Both the position numbers and the translations under genes were made by a program. Under the pieces are notes generated by a model. The model ran no database searches. It had not been told where the DNA came from and worked only from the letters and a program-made list of their open reading frames with translations. This document shows, piece after piece, positions 1 through 6,529 of a DNA stretch of 11,400 nucleotides. Positions within the stretch are counted from its first letter, which is position 1. Each line of letters starts with the position of its first letter. The DNA comes from Cellvibrionales bacterium UBA2618. Its GTDB lineage: Bacteria > Pseudomonadota > Gammaproteobacteria > Pseudomonadales > Porticoccaceae. The stretch lies in NCBI GenBank assembly GCA_002339165.1, contig DDJS01000064.1:1-11400 (forward strand). The letters run 5' to 3'.

Positions 1-165
1 CGCCAGCCGTAAGCTCACCGCACGCTGGTCGTGGTGAAATCCTATCAACCGTGACCGATCAAATAGAAAAGTCCTATGAATCAAAGCAGCGTGGTCGAAT
101 CATTCGCTAGTGGTATTGGCGGCAATAGCTCTTTACAATACTCAATTTTTTATAGGTCGAATGGA

Positions 166-1308
166 ATGTCAGCACATTCAGATACCATAGCGCTTGCCAA
201 AAACCTGATTTCACGGCCCTCTGTAACCCCCAAAGACGAAGGCTGTCAGGCGCTGATGATCGAGCGATTACGGCGCGTCGGGTTTGCCGTCGAAGCGTTA
301 ACTTTTGCCGATGTAACCAACTTCTGGGCCGTACATGGCAGCGATGGGCCGATGTTTTGCTTCGCTGGGCATACCGATGTCGTGCCCAGCGGAGAGGCTG
401 CGCAGTGGCAATCTCCGCCGTTCCAACCCGAGGTGCGCGATGGGTTGCTCTATGGCCGTGGAGCCGCGGACATGAAGGGTTCATTGGCAGCGATGGTAGT
501 AGCGGCAGAACGCTTTGTCACGGCGTACCCCGAGCATCCCGGCAGACTCGCTTTTCTGATCACCAGTGATGAAGAGGGCGACGCAATCAACGGCACTGCT
601 AAAGTCGTCGAGTGGTTGGACAATCAACAACTGATACCCGATTGGTGCCTGGTGGGCGAGCCTTCGAGTAGCCAGCGATGCGCTGATACGCTCAAAATTG
701 GTCGCCGGGGTTCGCTCGGTTGTAAGCTCGTTGTGCATGGCAAGCAAGGCCATGTGGCCTACCCTCAGTTAGCCGATAATCCTATACACAGGGCCATGTC
801 AGCTCTGGCTGAACTGGTCGATGAAACATGGGACGAGGGTAATGAAGCATTCCCCCCTACCACTTTACAAATCTCCAACCTACATTCGGGAACAGGAGCG
901 AACAATGTCATTCCCGGGAGCCTCGAGGCAAGCTTTAACATTCGGTTTTCCACCGAACTCACAGCGCAGCAGATCATCGATCGAACTGAAGCGATATTCG
1001 ATCGTTATGCCTTTGATTATGACGCCGACTGGCGGACTAGCGGCCTGCCCTTTTTAACCAACCACGGTAAGCTTATCGCGGCTGCCACGGATAGTATCGT
1101 CAGTATCACCGGCCAAATACCTAAATTATCTACCGCGGGGGGAACTTCCGATGGCCGTTTTATCGCCCCGATGGGGACTGAAGTGGTAGAACTGGGACCC
1201 ATCAATGCCAGTATCCACCAAGTCGACGAACACGTTCGAATAACCGACCTCGATGTACTGACTGAGATTTACCATGCGGTGATCGACAAACTGTTGCGGA
1301 CAAAGTAA
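166..1308 (+). CDS. dapE: Succinyl-diaminopimelate desuccinylase DapE
   Basis: This zinc-dependent M20-family amidohydrolase removes succinate from N-succinyl-LL-2,6-diaminopimelate in the succinylase branch of lysine/peptidoglycan precursor synthesis, in the cytoplasm. Visible motifs, numbered from the chosen start, are GHTDVVP with metal ligand H69, GRGAADMKG with D102, SDEEGD with catalytic E136 and ligand E137, VGEPSS with E165, and ASIHQVDE with H351. All are offset by two from the Haemophilus enzyme as I recall it. The lid/dimerisation domain lies at roughly residues 180-295. The 380-residue length fits the family (about 375). An upstream in-frame ATG at 76 would add 30 residues with no family resemblance and no Shine-Dalgarno. 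The ATG at 166 has AGG (154-156) before it and begins directly with the conserved N-terminus. The gene converges on rsmJ with only 18 bases between the stop codons. The identification is very secure; the start is likely. Confidence 0.97.
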   Translation: MSAHSDTIALAKNLISRPSVTPKDEGCQALMIERLRRVGFAVEALTFADVTNFWAVHGSDGPMFCFAGHTDVVPSGEAAQWQSPPFQPEVRDGLLYGRGAADMKGSLAAMVVAAERFVTAYPEHPGRLAFLITSDEEGDAINGTAKVVEWLDNQQLIPDWCLVGEPSSSQRCADTLKIGRRGSLGCKLVVHGKQGHVAYPQLADNPIHRAMSALAELVDETWDEGNEAFPPTTLQISNLHSGTGANNVIPGSLEASFNIRFSTELTAQQIIDRTEAIFDRYAFDYDADWRTSGLPFLTNHGKLIAAATDSIVSITGQIPKLSTAGGTSDGRFIAPMGTEVVELGPINASIHQVDEHVRITDLDVLTEIYHAVIDKLLRTK

Positions 1309-1326
1309 GTCCCGGCGGCACTCGCT

Positions 1327-2151
1327 CTAGAGCTCCAGTGGTAATTTTTGTAACGCGTAAATGTCATAGCGAGTCGATTTTCCCGAGAGAGAAAAATGCG
1401 GCATGGCGTTACCGAGTTGGGGTGCTTTTCGCGGTCGTTTTACCACCACGCGAAAGCGTGCTGCACCGAGCGCTAAATCGAGAAGGTGGTCGGCGTCATG
1501 ATCGTCGCCAACAAGCGTCTTAAAAGCCTGCATTTCTTTCTTGACCTTGGCTGACTTTCGACTCTCAGGGTACATTGGGTCTAGATAGATGACGTCGGGC
1601 TGCGGTATGTTTGGATTCCCATTGAGATAACATTGCGCCTCTAGCGCCACCAAATCCATACGCGCTAAGATAGTCGCCAACTCGCGGTTATCTGTGATGC
1701 TTAATGCACGCGCTAATCCATCCTTCAACAGTTCTTGTACCACTGGATTCCGCTCGACCAGTGTCACCTGGCAACCGAGCGTGGCGAGTACGAATGCGTC
1801 GCGTCCCAATCCTGCGGTAAGATCCAGGACATGCGGTTTGCACTTGCCAGAAATACCGACTGCCTTGGCAATATCTTGGCCGTTACCGCCACCATATTTA
1901 CGCCGATGGGTGGCAACAGTTCCCTCAAAATCACAACGTATGGCCCCGTGCAGTGTGCCAATCAACGGCATTAACCGCAGGCCCTCATCGACGAGTTCTA
2001 AAAAATAGTCTGCCGTAGTCGAGGGGCAAGGCAGGATCGACGATTGAGTCGCTCCGGGAGCACGTAAGAGTGGCACGCTGAGCCGATCCGCCAATCGTTG
2101 GGCCATCGGCTTGAGTTCGACAGAGTCACAGCGGATATGGCTTAGTGGCAT
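1327..2151 (-). CDS. rsmJ: 16S rRNA (guanine(1516)-N2)-methyltransferase RsmJ
   Basis: This is a SAM-dependent class I methyltransferase that makes m2G1516 in 16S rRNA of the small ribosomal subunit. Numbered from the ATG at 2151, it has HRRKYGGG (82-89), the SAM-binding loop LDLTAGLGRDAF (109-120), the acidic ERNPVV at the end of strand 2, the catalytic-type YLDPMYP (189-195), and VVVKRP (235-240). The C-terminal STRYDIYAL closely matches the end of E. coli RsmJ (formerly YhiQ). The length is 274 residues against about 250 in E. coli, the excess being N-terminal. An in-frame TTG at 2169 would add six residues. I prefer the ATG because GGA sits about eight bases before it, while the TTG has no ribosome-binding site. 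The start itself is uncertain. The gene has its own possible promoter (2209-2237) and a long motif-rich upstream region. Confidence 0.95.
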   Translation of the reverse strand: MPLSHIRCDSVELKPMAQRLADRLSVPLLRAPGATQSSILPCPSTTADYFLELVDEGLRLMPLIGTLHGAIRCDFEGTVATHRRKYGGGNGQDIAKAVGISGKCKPHVLDLTAGLGRDAFVLATLGCQVTLVERNPVVQELLKDGLARALSITDNRELATILARMDLVALEAQCYLNGNPNIPQPDVIYLDPMYPESRKSAKVKKEMQAFKTLVGDDHDADHLLDLALGAARFRVVVKRPRKAPQLGNAMPHFSLSGKSTRYDIYALQKLPLEL

Positions 2152-2208
2152 AGAGTCATCCGCTGCCAAATACCGGCAACGATCCGACTGAACCTAGCTT
2201 TACAGAAA

Positions 2209-2237
2209 ATATTAAACACGGCACTTACTCGCTACAA
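2209..2237 (-). promoter_or_regulatory. Possible sigma-70 promoter of rsmJ
   Basis: On the minus strand, TTGTAG (2232-2237) is separated by exactly 17 bases from TAATAT (2209-2214), and TTTAAT overlaps the latter. The matches to consensus are only moderate (3/6 and 4/6), but the spacing is ideal. The resulting leader to the ATG at 2151 would be about 50 bases. This is inferred from sequence only. Confidence 0.3.
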
Positions 2238-2400
2238 ATCGCTGCTTAGCATAGGCATATTCAAGCTATTAAGCTACTCGTCAGAAGGTTTTCGCTGACC
2301 TTGTATAGATCTAGCTTGAACATGATTCAATTTACCTAAATAGGCCACTTTGAGCATTGCCCGGTGACTACTTATGCCGACCCGAGTTACTCACATTAGC

Positions 2401-2421
2401 TGTGGATAACTTTGTGGATAA
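2401..2421 (-). promoter_or_regulatory. Tandem pair of perfect DnaA boxes
   Basis: TGTGGATAA occurs at 2401-2409 and again at 2413-2421. Each is an exact match on the minus strand to the high-affinity DnaA box TTATCCACA, in the same orientation and 12 bases apart start to start. Close tandem boxes of this kind are typical of gammaproteobacterial oriC and other DnaA-binding loci. The neighbouring genes (rsmJ, MBL hydrolase, bamC) are not the usual oriC neighbours (dnaA, dnaN, mnmG, rsmG, rpmH), so I call this a DnaA-binding site and not an origin. Confidence 0.6.
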
Positions 2422-2470
2422 TCGTCTTGCAAACCTAGGCCAGCCTATACAAATCAACCGTCTGAGTTAG

Positions 2471-2506
2471 ATTGATCATTTATTGATCACATTATTTTAT
2501 TGATAA
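2471..2506 (+). repeat. Phased ATTGATCA direct repeats in AT-rich DNA
   Basis: ATTGATCA occurs at 2471-2478 and 2482-2489, 11 bases apart and so on one face of the helix. The related ATTGATAA lies at 2499-2506. Each of the first two contains a GATC (Dam) site. They resemble AT-rich origin-unwinding repeats that begin with GATC, but they also read as TTGAT half-sites of an FNR-type regulator, and the sequence does not decide between these. Confidence 0.4.
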
Positions 2507-2513
2507 ATATCAA
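2500..2513. promoter_or_regulatory. Perfect FNR/Anr-type operator
   Basis: TTGATAAATATCAA is an exact match to the FNR/Anr consensus TTGAT-N4-ATCAA. The symmetry extends by one base on each side, giving ATTGATA-AA-TATCAAT (2499-2514). FNR-family proteins activate or repress genes in response to oxygen. The site lies about 350 bases upstream of rsmJ, too far for classic activation of its promoter. I see no good -10 element 40 bases away on either strand, so the target is unknown. The match could be chance in AT-rich DNA, but ten exact positions make it noteworthy. Confidence 0.45.
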
Positions 2514-2561
2514 TGATTTAAGCTAATCTCTGGCAACAATCAATAACTTATAGCTATTTTG

Positions 2562-2575
2562 TTACAGTTCTGTAA
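2562..2575. repeat. 14-bp palindrome TTACAG-TT-CTGTAA
   Basis: This is a perfect 6-bp inverted repeat with a 2-bp centre, about 50 bases from the FNR-like site. It has the size and shape of a dimeric repressor operator, but I do not recognise the family. It could also be chance. Confidence 0.3.
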
Positions 2576-2590
2576 GAACAATCGACTATC

Positions 2591-2599
2591 TGTGGAAAA
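2591..2599 (-). promoter_or_regulatory. One-mismatch DnaA box
   Basis: TGTGGAAAA differs from the DnaA-box complement TGTGGATAA at one position and has the same orientation as the perfect pair 170 bases away. Taken alone it would not be reported; it gains weight from its neighbours. Confidence 0.3.
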
Positions 2600-2685
2600 A
2601 AACTATACGGATATGTAAATAATACTTAAGCATTAATAAATAGTAATTGCAAAAGCGTTTTTTACGTGTTATCAAGCAGTAGTCA

Positions 2686-2713
2686 ACAGTTTGCTAATTT
2701 TCAGATAAACTGT
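2686..2713 (-). terminator. Weak hairpin just after the dapA-bamC-MBL operon
   Basis: A 7-bp inverted repeat (ACAGTTT 2686-2692, AAACTGT 2707-2713) with a 14-base loop lies 9 bases after the MBL-hydrolase stop codon in the direction of transcription. The stem is AT-rich and is not followed by a run of U, so intrinsic termination here is doubtful. The operon may end by Rho or read on. Confidence 0.2.
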
Positions 2714-2721
2714 CCTGCAAG

Positions 2722-3483
2722 CTACGACTCAAACGCCAACCAATCGGATCCCTCTGACTGCGTCGCATAATGTACCTTAGTGGCATCAGACAATACCTCA
2801 GTCAATAGATCCTGCAAACGATTTAAACAATTATTCTGCTGGCTAATGTGGCCTAAAAGAATGTGCTGTATCCGCTGCTGATCTATCAACGACAGAAAGT
2901 CGACCGCTTGCTGGTTACTCAAATGTCCCCAGTCACCGCTCACCCGACTTTTTAAAAAAGCTGGATACGAGCCCTTAGCCAGTATTTCGGGATCGTGGTT
3001 AGCTTCCAACAACAAACCATCGCAAGACTTGTACAGCGCCACAACATGGGGCGTCAAATACCCTAAATCGGTGAGTAAGCCCAGCCGAAAACCGGCTGCA
3101 GCAATAATAAATTGCACTGGTTCGCGAGAATCGTGCGGAACAGGCACTGGTGTGATGGCTAAGTCGCCGATAATAAAGTCCGCGTGGCTATCGATGATGT
3201 GCATCAATTCTGACGCGGTGCCATTGCCTGCTCGCGCCGAACCGGCCGTCAAGTAGATTGGCGTCTGATATTTAACCGCCAAGGCTTCTACGCCGGCCCA
3301 ATGATCGCTATGCTCATGGGTAACCAGCAGCGCATTTAGGTCGGTTGCAGAAGCACCGACTCTTGCGAGCCTTTTTTCAGTTTGACGAAGCGTAAACCCA
3401 CAGTCTACCAAAACGGACGTATCACCCGAGGTGACTAGGGTCGCATTGCCCTTGCTCCCGCTGCCCAAGGAAACGAATTTCAT
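2722..3483 (-). CDS. MBL-fold metallo-hydrolase (YycJ/WalJ-like)
   Basis: This is a small metallo-beta-lactamase-fold hydrolase of 253 residues, soluble and without a signal peptide. The N-terminal MKFVSLGSGSKGNATLV strand-turn and the metal motif THEHSDH (H56, H58, D60, H61) are clear. Further likely ligands are H117 in VPHDSREPVQF, D139 in LLTDLG and H212 in LGHIS, and GHLSN at 186-190 is typical of the YycJ branch. Homologues in Firmicutes have been proposed to be nucleases linked to the WalRK pathway; in gammaproteobacteria the substrate is unknown. It is the last gene of the dapA-bamC-MBL order, as I remember for Pseudomonas, where purC follows; here purC is absent. It starts 15 bases after the bamC stop and has no clear Shine-Dalgarno, so translational coupling to bamC is possible. 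The fold is certain and the function is open. Confidence 0.9.
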   Translation of the reverse strand: MKFVSLGSGSKGNATLVTSGDTSVLVDCGFTLRQTEKRLARVGASATDLNALLVTHEHSDHWAGVEALAVKYQTPIYLTAGSARAGNGTASELMHIIDSHADFIIGDLAITPVPVPHDSREPVQFIIAAAGFRLGLLTDLGYLTPHVVALYKSCDGLLLEANHDPEILAKGSYPAFLKSRVSGDWGHLSNQQAVDFLSLIDQQRIQHILLGHISQQNNCLNRLQDLLTEVLSDATKVHYATQSEGSDWLAFES

Positions 3484-3498
3484 ACGTGCCGTGCAGGG

Positions 3499-4527
3499 CT
3501 AAGAGAGATTACTGCGTATAGTAGCCAGCAAGCGCAGTGCATCGCTAGCGCTTATCGCCACACCCTCGCGGTCGAGCACCCTAACTTGAACTTTTCCACC
3601 GACGGTGTTTAGCCTGATTTGGTGATTGTACTCGAGTATTTCGTCATCCTTGCCGCCGCCAAACCAGCGTTGGAAAAACCCAGGTTCTTCGGTTGAAGGC
3701 GCGCTGAAATTCACCAGTAAAACTCCTTCACTACGATTTTTATCAATCACCGTAAAGCCACCACGGGACGCCGAATAACTCACCGACGCCCAGCATCGAT
3801 CAAAGTTCAGTGCAATTAAAATGTATGGATCCTGCGGATCATCTGCGACGATATTTACCTTTGCATCACCACCAATGTTTTGCGCTAAAAGTGACACCTG
3901 CGAATAGTTAGATGCAGTGGCTAGTTCGTTGGCCAGTAACGAGAGCATGTCTTGCTCTCGTTGATCGCTATCGGACGAATCATGCCAATCGCTAGACTCC
4001 TCTTGGCCAATGGGGGCTTGATTATGGAGCGCCGATATCTCAGTGCTATCAAGTTGCACGCCCGGTGCGATTGCAAAACGAAAACGGTGAGATTGAAGTT
4101 CATCGGACTTGAATTTAATCCACACGGTCTCAACCATGCCAGTCACACCGTCGGTACGCGACGTAGGAATTCCATTGCGGCCCAAGATACTGCGCACGCG
4201 CGGCCAAACCTCGCTAGGCGGAACGTTAATCAACACCCAACTGCGCTCTTCATAACTCTGTATTTTGACTAATTGCTCGAACGTATTGACCGATGCCGGT
4301 TGCGGTCGAGGCACTTCGTAATCGGGCTCGAGTGCCGTTGTTGAGATAATCTCCGGGATTGGATAGACCTGACCAAGACTGTTGCCCTGAAGTCCCTCGG
4401 GAACCTCAGTAGGTGCAATTTCCTCGGATAACAGGTAGTCGTTAGAGCGGTCGCGCAGCCCCAGCCAACCGCAGCCAATTTGGCTGCATAAAACTAAAGC
4501 TAGCAACAATCGCGTTAAAATACTCAT
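3499..4527 (-). CDS. bamC: Outer-membrane assembly lipoprotein BamC
   Basis: BamC (NlpB/DapX) is the lipoprotein subunit of the BAM complex, which folds beta-barrel proteins into the outer membrane. The first 18 residues form a lipoprotein signal peptide with a hydrophobic core and a lipobox-like S-Q-I-G-C, making C19 the lipidated residue. There is no Asp at +2, which agrees with outer-membrane sorting. After a flexible proline-rich N-terminal part (about 25-80, which in E. coli wraps around BamD), two helix-grip domains follow at roughly 95-205 and 233-340. The linker at about 173-193 is unusually rich in Asp, Glu and Ser. The length is 342 residues, matching the E. coli protein (344). It lies 29 bases after dapA on the same strand, the classic dapA-bamC arrangement. 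A weak AGAGG about 13 bases before the ATG is the only ribosome-binding site. The low conservation typical of BamC keeps confidence just below certain. Confidence 0.88.
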   Translation of the reverse strand: MSILTRLLLALVLCSQIGCGWLGLRDRSNDYLLSEEIAPTEVPEGLQGNSLGQVYPIPEIISTTALEPDYEVPRPQPASVNTFEQLVKIQSYEERSWVLINVPPSEVWPRVRSILGRNGIPTSRTDGVTGMVETVWIKFKSDELQSHRFRFAIAPGVQLDSTEISALHNQAPIGQEESSDWHDSSDSDQREQDMLSLLANELATASNYSQVSLLAQNIGGDAKVNIVADDPQDPYILIALNFDRCWASVSYSASRGGFTVIDKNRSEGVLLVNFSAPSTEEPGFFQRWFGGGKDDEILEYNHQIRLNTVGGKVQVRVLDREGVAISASDALRLLATIRSNLS

Positions 4528-4556
4528 GGTCAGAATATACCTCTGTGAGGGTCCGT

Positions 4557-5450
4557 CTAAAGATTGTTTTTAAGTTGGATTTTAGCCTGCCGCATCGCGC
4601 TGCGAACCACTGCATGGTTGGCCGCCGCTAATGGAGTCAGTGGGAGGCGCAAAGCATCATCCATCAGGCCCATCTGCGACAGTGCCCATTTTACCGGTAT
4701 CGGGTTTGACTCGACAAACAATCCCGAGTGCAACGCTTGCAGAGCCGCATCGACGCGCTCAGCTTGAAGCGCATCTCCGCGCAACGCCGCAGCGCACATG
4801 GTCGTCATCAATGCTGGGGCAACGTTCGCGGTCACCGAGATGTTGCCATTGCCGCCGAGCAGCATGAGCTCACGCGCCGTCGCATCATCGCCAGAATAAA
4901 CCGCGAAGCCATCGCAACTTTGCTTGATGATTCCCTCACCCCTACGCAAGTCACCAGTAGCATCTTTGATGCCAATAATGTTCTCACATTCCGTTAGCCG
5001 CAGTACCGTCTCCAACTCCATATCACACGCAGTTCGACCTGGAACATTGTAGAGGATTTGCTGTATGTCGACGCCCTCCGCTATCGTTCGATAGTGCTGG
5101 TAGAGACCTTCCTGCGTCGGCTTATTGTAGTATGGCGTGACCAACAGGCAGGCATCCGCGCCGGCCTGTTTTGCCGCTTTAGTAAGCGCCAGCGCCTCGC
5201 GCGTGCAGTTGGCTCCAGTGCCTGCAATCACCGGAATTCGTCCAGCAGCGCGCTCGACAACACAGCGAATGACGGCCTCGTGCTCTTCTACATTGAGGGT
5301 GGCAGACTCACCGGTTGTACCCACGACAACAATGCCATTGGTACCTTCATCGACGTGCCAGTCCACCAGCGTCGCGAGCGCGGCCCAATCAATATCGAGT
5401 GATTTAGTGTGCAATGGCGTCGCCAGAGCGACCAGACTTCCAGAAATCAT
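4557..5450 (-). CDS. dapA: 4-hydroxy-tetrahydrodipicolinate synthase DapA
   Basis: DapA condenses pyruvate with aspartate semialdehyde, the first committed step of diaminopimelate/lysine synthesis, in the cytoplasm. It is a TIM-barrel class I aldolase of 297 residues (E. coli 292). The sequence shows VVGTTGES with T45 and T46, TPYYNKP (105-111), LYNVPGRT with Y134 and R139, and IGIKDATGD with the Schiff-base lysine K162. All catalytic residues are in place, shifted by one from E. coli. The ATG is preceded by a good AAGGAA about nine bases upstream (5458-5463). It begins the conserved dapA-bamC pair, and dapE at the left end of the window acts later in the same pathway. The upstream gap of 79 bases to the lipid A acyltransferase gene has a possible promoter, so dapA may be transcribed both alone and by read-through. 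Confidence 0.98.
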   Translation of the reverse strand: MISGSLVALATPLHTKSLDIDWAALATLVDWHVDEGTNGIVVVGTTGESATLNVEEHEAVIRCVVERAAGRIPVIAGTGANCTREALALTKAAKQAGADACLLVTPYYNKPTQEGLYQHYRTIAEGVDIQQILYNVPGRTACDMELETVLRLTECENIIGIKDATGDLRRGEGIIKQSCDGFAVYSGDDATARELMLLGGNGNISVTANVAPALMTTMCAAALRGDALQAERVDAALQALHSGLFVESNPIPVKWALSQMGLMDDALRLPLTPLAAANHAVVRSAMRQAKIQLKNNL

Positions 5451-5473
5451 TTAGTAGTTCCTTAAGGATTGCA

Positions 5474-5502
5474 ATACTACTGATACCGATAGATCGACAC
5501 AA
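5474..5502 (-). promoter_or_regulatory. Possible promoter of dapA-bamC-MBL
   Basis: On the minus strand, TTGTGT (5497-5502) is followed after 17 bases by TAGTAT (5474-5479). Matches to consensus are 3/6 and 4/6. Transcription would start only a few bases before the dapA ribosome-binding site, giving a very short leader. This is weak and inferred from sequence alone. Confidence 0.2.
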
Positions 5503-5529
5503 GTTAAACCGAACTACCCAGCGTTAATC

Positions 5530-6480
5530 TTACTTTGGCTCCGGTTGATCCAAATTGTAAAGATCGGCTTCACCCGCCGGGCGATTTTTAAAGCGCCTAT
5601 GCGCCCAGAGATACTGTTCCGGTTGCAATAAAATATGCTGTTCGATTAACCCATTGATCGTTGTCGCATCGGCTAGAACATCGCCGGTTGGAAAGTTTTC
5701 CAACGGCGGATAAAAAGTAATTTGATAACCTTTATTTTTCGGCAAACGGATATGGGTAAATGGCACCACGCGCGCATTACCGCTCTTGGCGAACCGAGCT
5801 GTGGTATCTACGGTGGCGGCGGCAATACCGAAAAATGGCGCAAACAAACCACTACCTAACCCATAATCCTGATCGGGACCAAACCACAGCGTTCGACCTC
5901 GCCTTAATGCGGTTAAACTACCGCGCACATCACGCCGTTCATAGGTCTGAGTGTCACCGATGCTTTTATTGACCCGACCACGAGCCTGCAAAAAATCATA
6001 CACCGGATTACCGTGGGCTCGGTACATACCATCGACCCGGTCGTATACGGTGGTCACTGCGGCAGTGCCAATCTCCAAGGTCGTGTAGTGAATACCGAGC
6101 AGCAGCGTACCGCGACCGTTGCTATCCTCTAGATACTGAATATCGCGAATATCGAGTAATTTTTGAAAGCGCTTTTTCGGCCACCACCAAGCGATACCTA
6201 CTTCCATGACGGCCATGCCCATACTGCTAAAATTGGCACGCAACAATTGCTCGCTCTGGGAACCATCTAACGTCGGAAAACAGAGCTCGATATTGCGCCG
6301 TGCAATTCTTTTTCGTCGACTATTGAAGGCGAAAAGTGTCATGCCCAAGCCGTGTCCCAAGCGCATTAGCCATGCGTATGGCAACATTGAAATTAGCCAC
6401 CAAACGGCAAACAAACACCAACTGCTCCAGTGTCTTGGATGCAGCAGTTTAGCTCTAAACCGGCCAGCGCCCGATCCCAT
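5530..6480 (-). CDS. Lipid A biosynthesis lauroyl/acyl transferase (LpxL/HtrB family)
   Basis: This inner-membrane acyltransferase adds a secondary acyl chain to the Kdo2-lipid A precursor from acyl-ACP. It has 316 residues. A hydrophobic anchor at about 18-39 (WSSWCLFAVWW...) follows the basic LLHPRHW, as in E. coli LpxL, which supports the first ATG as the start although its ribosome-binding site is weak. Conserved blocks are RRNIELCFP (61-69), the catalytic HX4E as GIHYTTLE with H131 and E136, GMYRAHGNPVYD (151-162), the GPDQDYG motif (201-207), and HRRFKNRPAGE (294-304). Whether it acts as LpxL, LpxM or LpxP, and its chain-length choice, cannot be read from sequence. It lies 49 bases downstream of fabV and 79 upstream of dapA, all on one strand. 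The neighbouring acyl-chain gene fabV makes the pairing biologically sensible. Confidence 0.92.
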   Translation of the reverse strand: MGSGAGRFRAKLLHPRHWSSWCLFAVWWLISMLPYAWLMRLGHGLGMTLFAFNSRRKRIARRNIELCFPTLDGSQSEQLLRANFSSMGMAVMEVGIAWWWPKKRFQKLLDIRDIQYLEDSNGRGTLLLGIHYTTLEIGTAAVTTVYDRVDGMYRAHGNPVYDFLQARGRVNKSIGDTQTYERRDVRGSLTALRRGRTLWFGPDQDYGLGSGLFAPFFGIAAATVDTTARFAKSGNARVVPFTHIRLPKNKGYQITFYPPLENFPTGDVLADATTINGLIEQHILLQPEQYLWAHRRFKNRPAGEADLYNLDQPEPK

Positions 6481-6529
6481 TATAAAAGGCTCGTCGAGTC
6501 AACAATGTTGTACAAACCATTCATGGCGT

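Larger units (their letters stand above)
2170..2721. other. AT-rich, motif-dense intergenic region without a gene
   Basis: This 552-base gap lies between the start of rsmJ and the end of the MBL-hydrolase gene, both on the minus strand. In all six frames I find only tiny open frames. The longest starting with ATG is about 20 codons (minus strand, 2323-2261), and it has only AGGT 11 bases upstream. I see no tRNA and no convincing rho-independent terminator for the operon on its right. It contains two perfect DnaA boxes (2401-2421), three ATTGATCA/ATTGATAA repeats and an FNR-like palindrome (2471-2514), a 6-2-6 palindrome (2562-2575) and a one-mismatch DnaA box (2591-2599). The stretch from about 2465 to 2660 is markedly AT-rich. 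It must include the rsmJ promoter. The rest could be an unannotated small RNA, a DnaA-titration/reactivation site, or less likely a replication origin. Confidence 0.7.

Noticed and set aside
3..110. Open frame running in from the left edge and ending with TAG at 108-110, possibly the end of an upstream gene.
   Set aside because: About 35 codons without a stop is not rare by chance, and the translated tail (ending RGRIIR) matches no protein I recognise, such as DapD or an ArsC-like protein expected near dapE.
76..165. N-terminal extension of DapE from an ATG at 76.
   Set aside because: It has no Shine-Dalgarno, adds 30 residues foreign to the family, and the ATG at 166 starts exactly at the conserved N-terminus.
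2261..2323. 20-codon minus-strand open frame (starting MFKLDLYKV) in the gap upstream of rsmJ.
   Set aside because: It is short, with only AGGT 11 bases upstream and no recognisable features; nothing separates it from chance.
2401..2660. Calling this region the chromosomal replication origin.
   Set aside because: The usual neighbours (dnaA, dnaN, mnmG, rsmG, rpmH, parAB) are absent and only two boxes are perfect; genome-wide skew would be needed.
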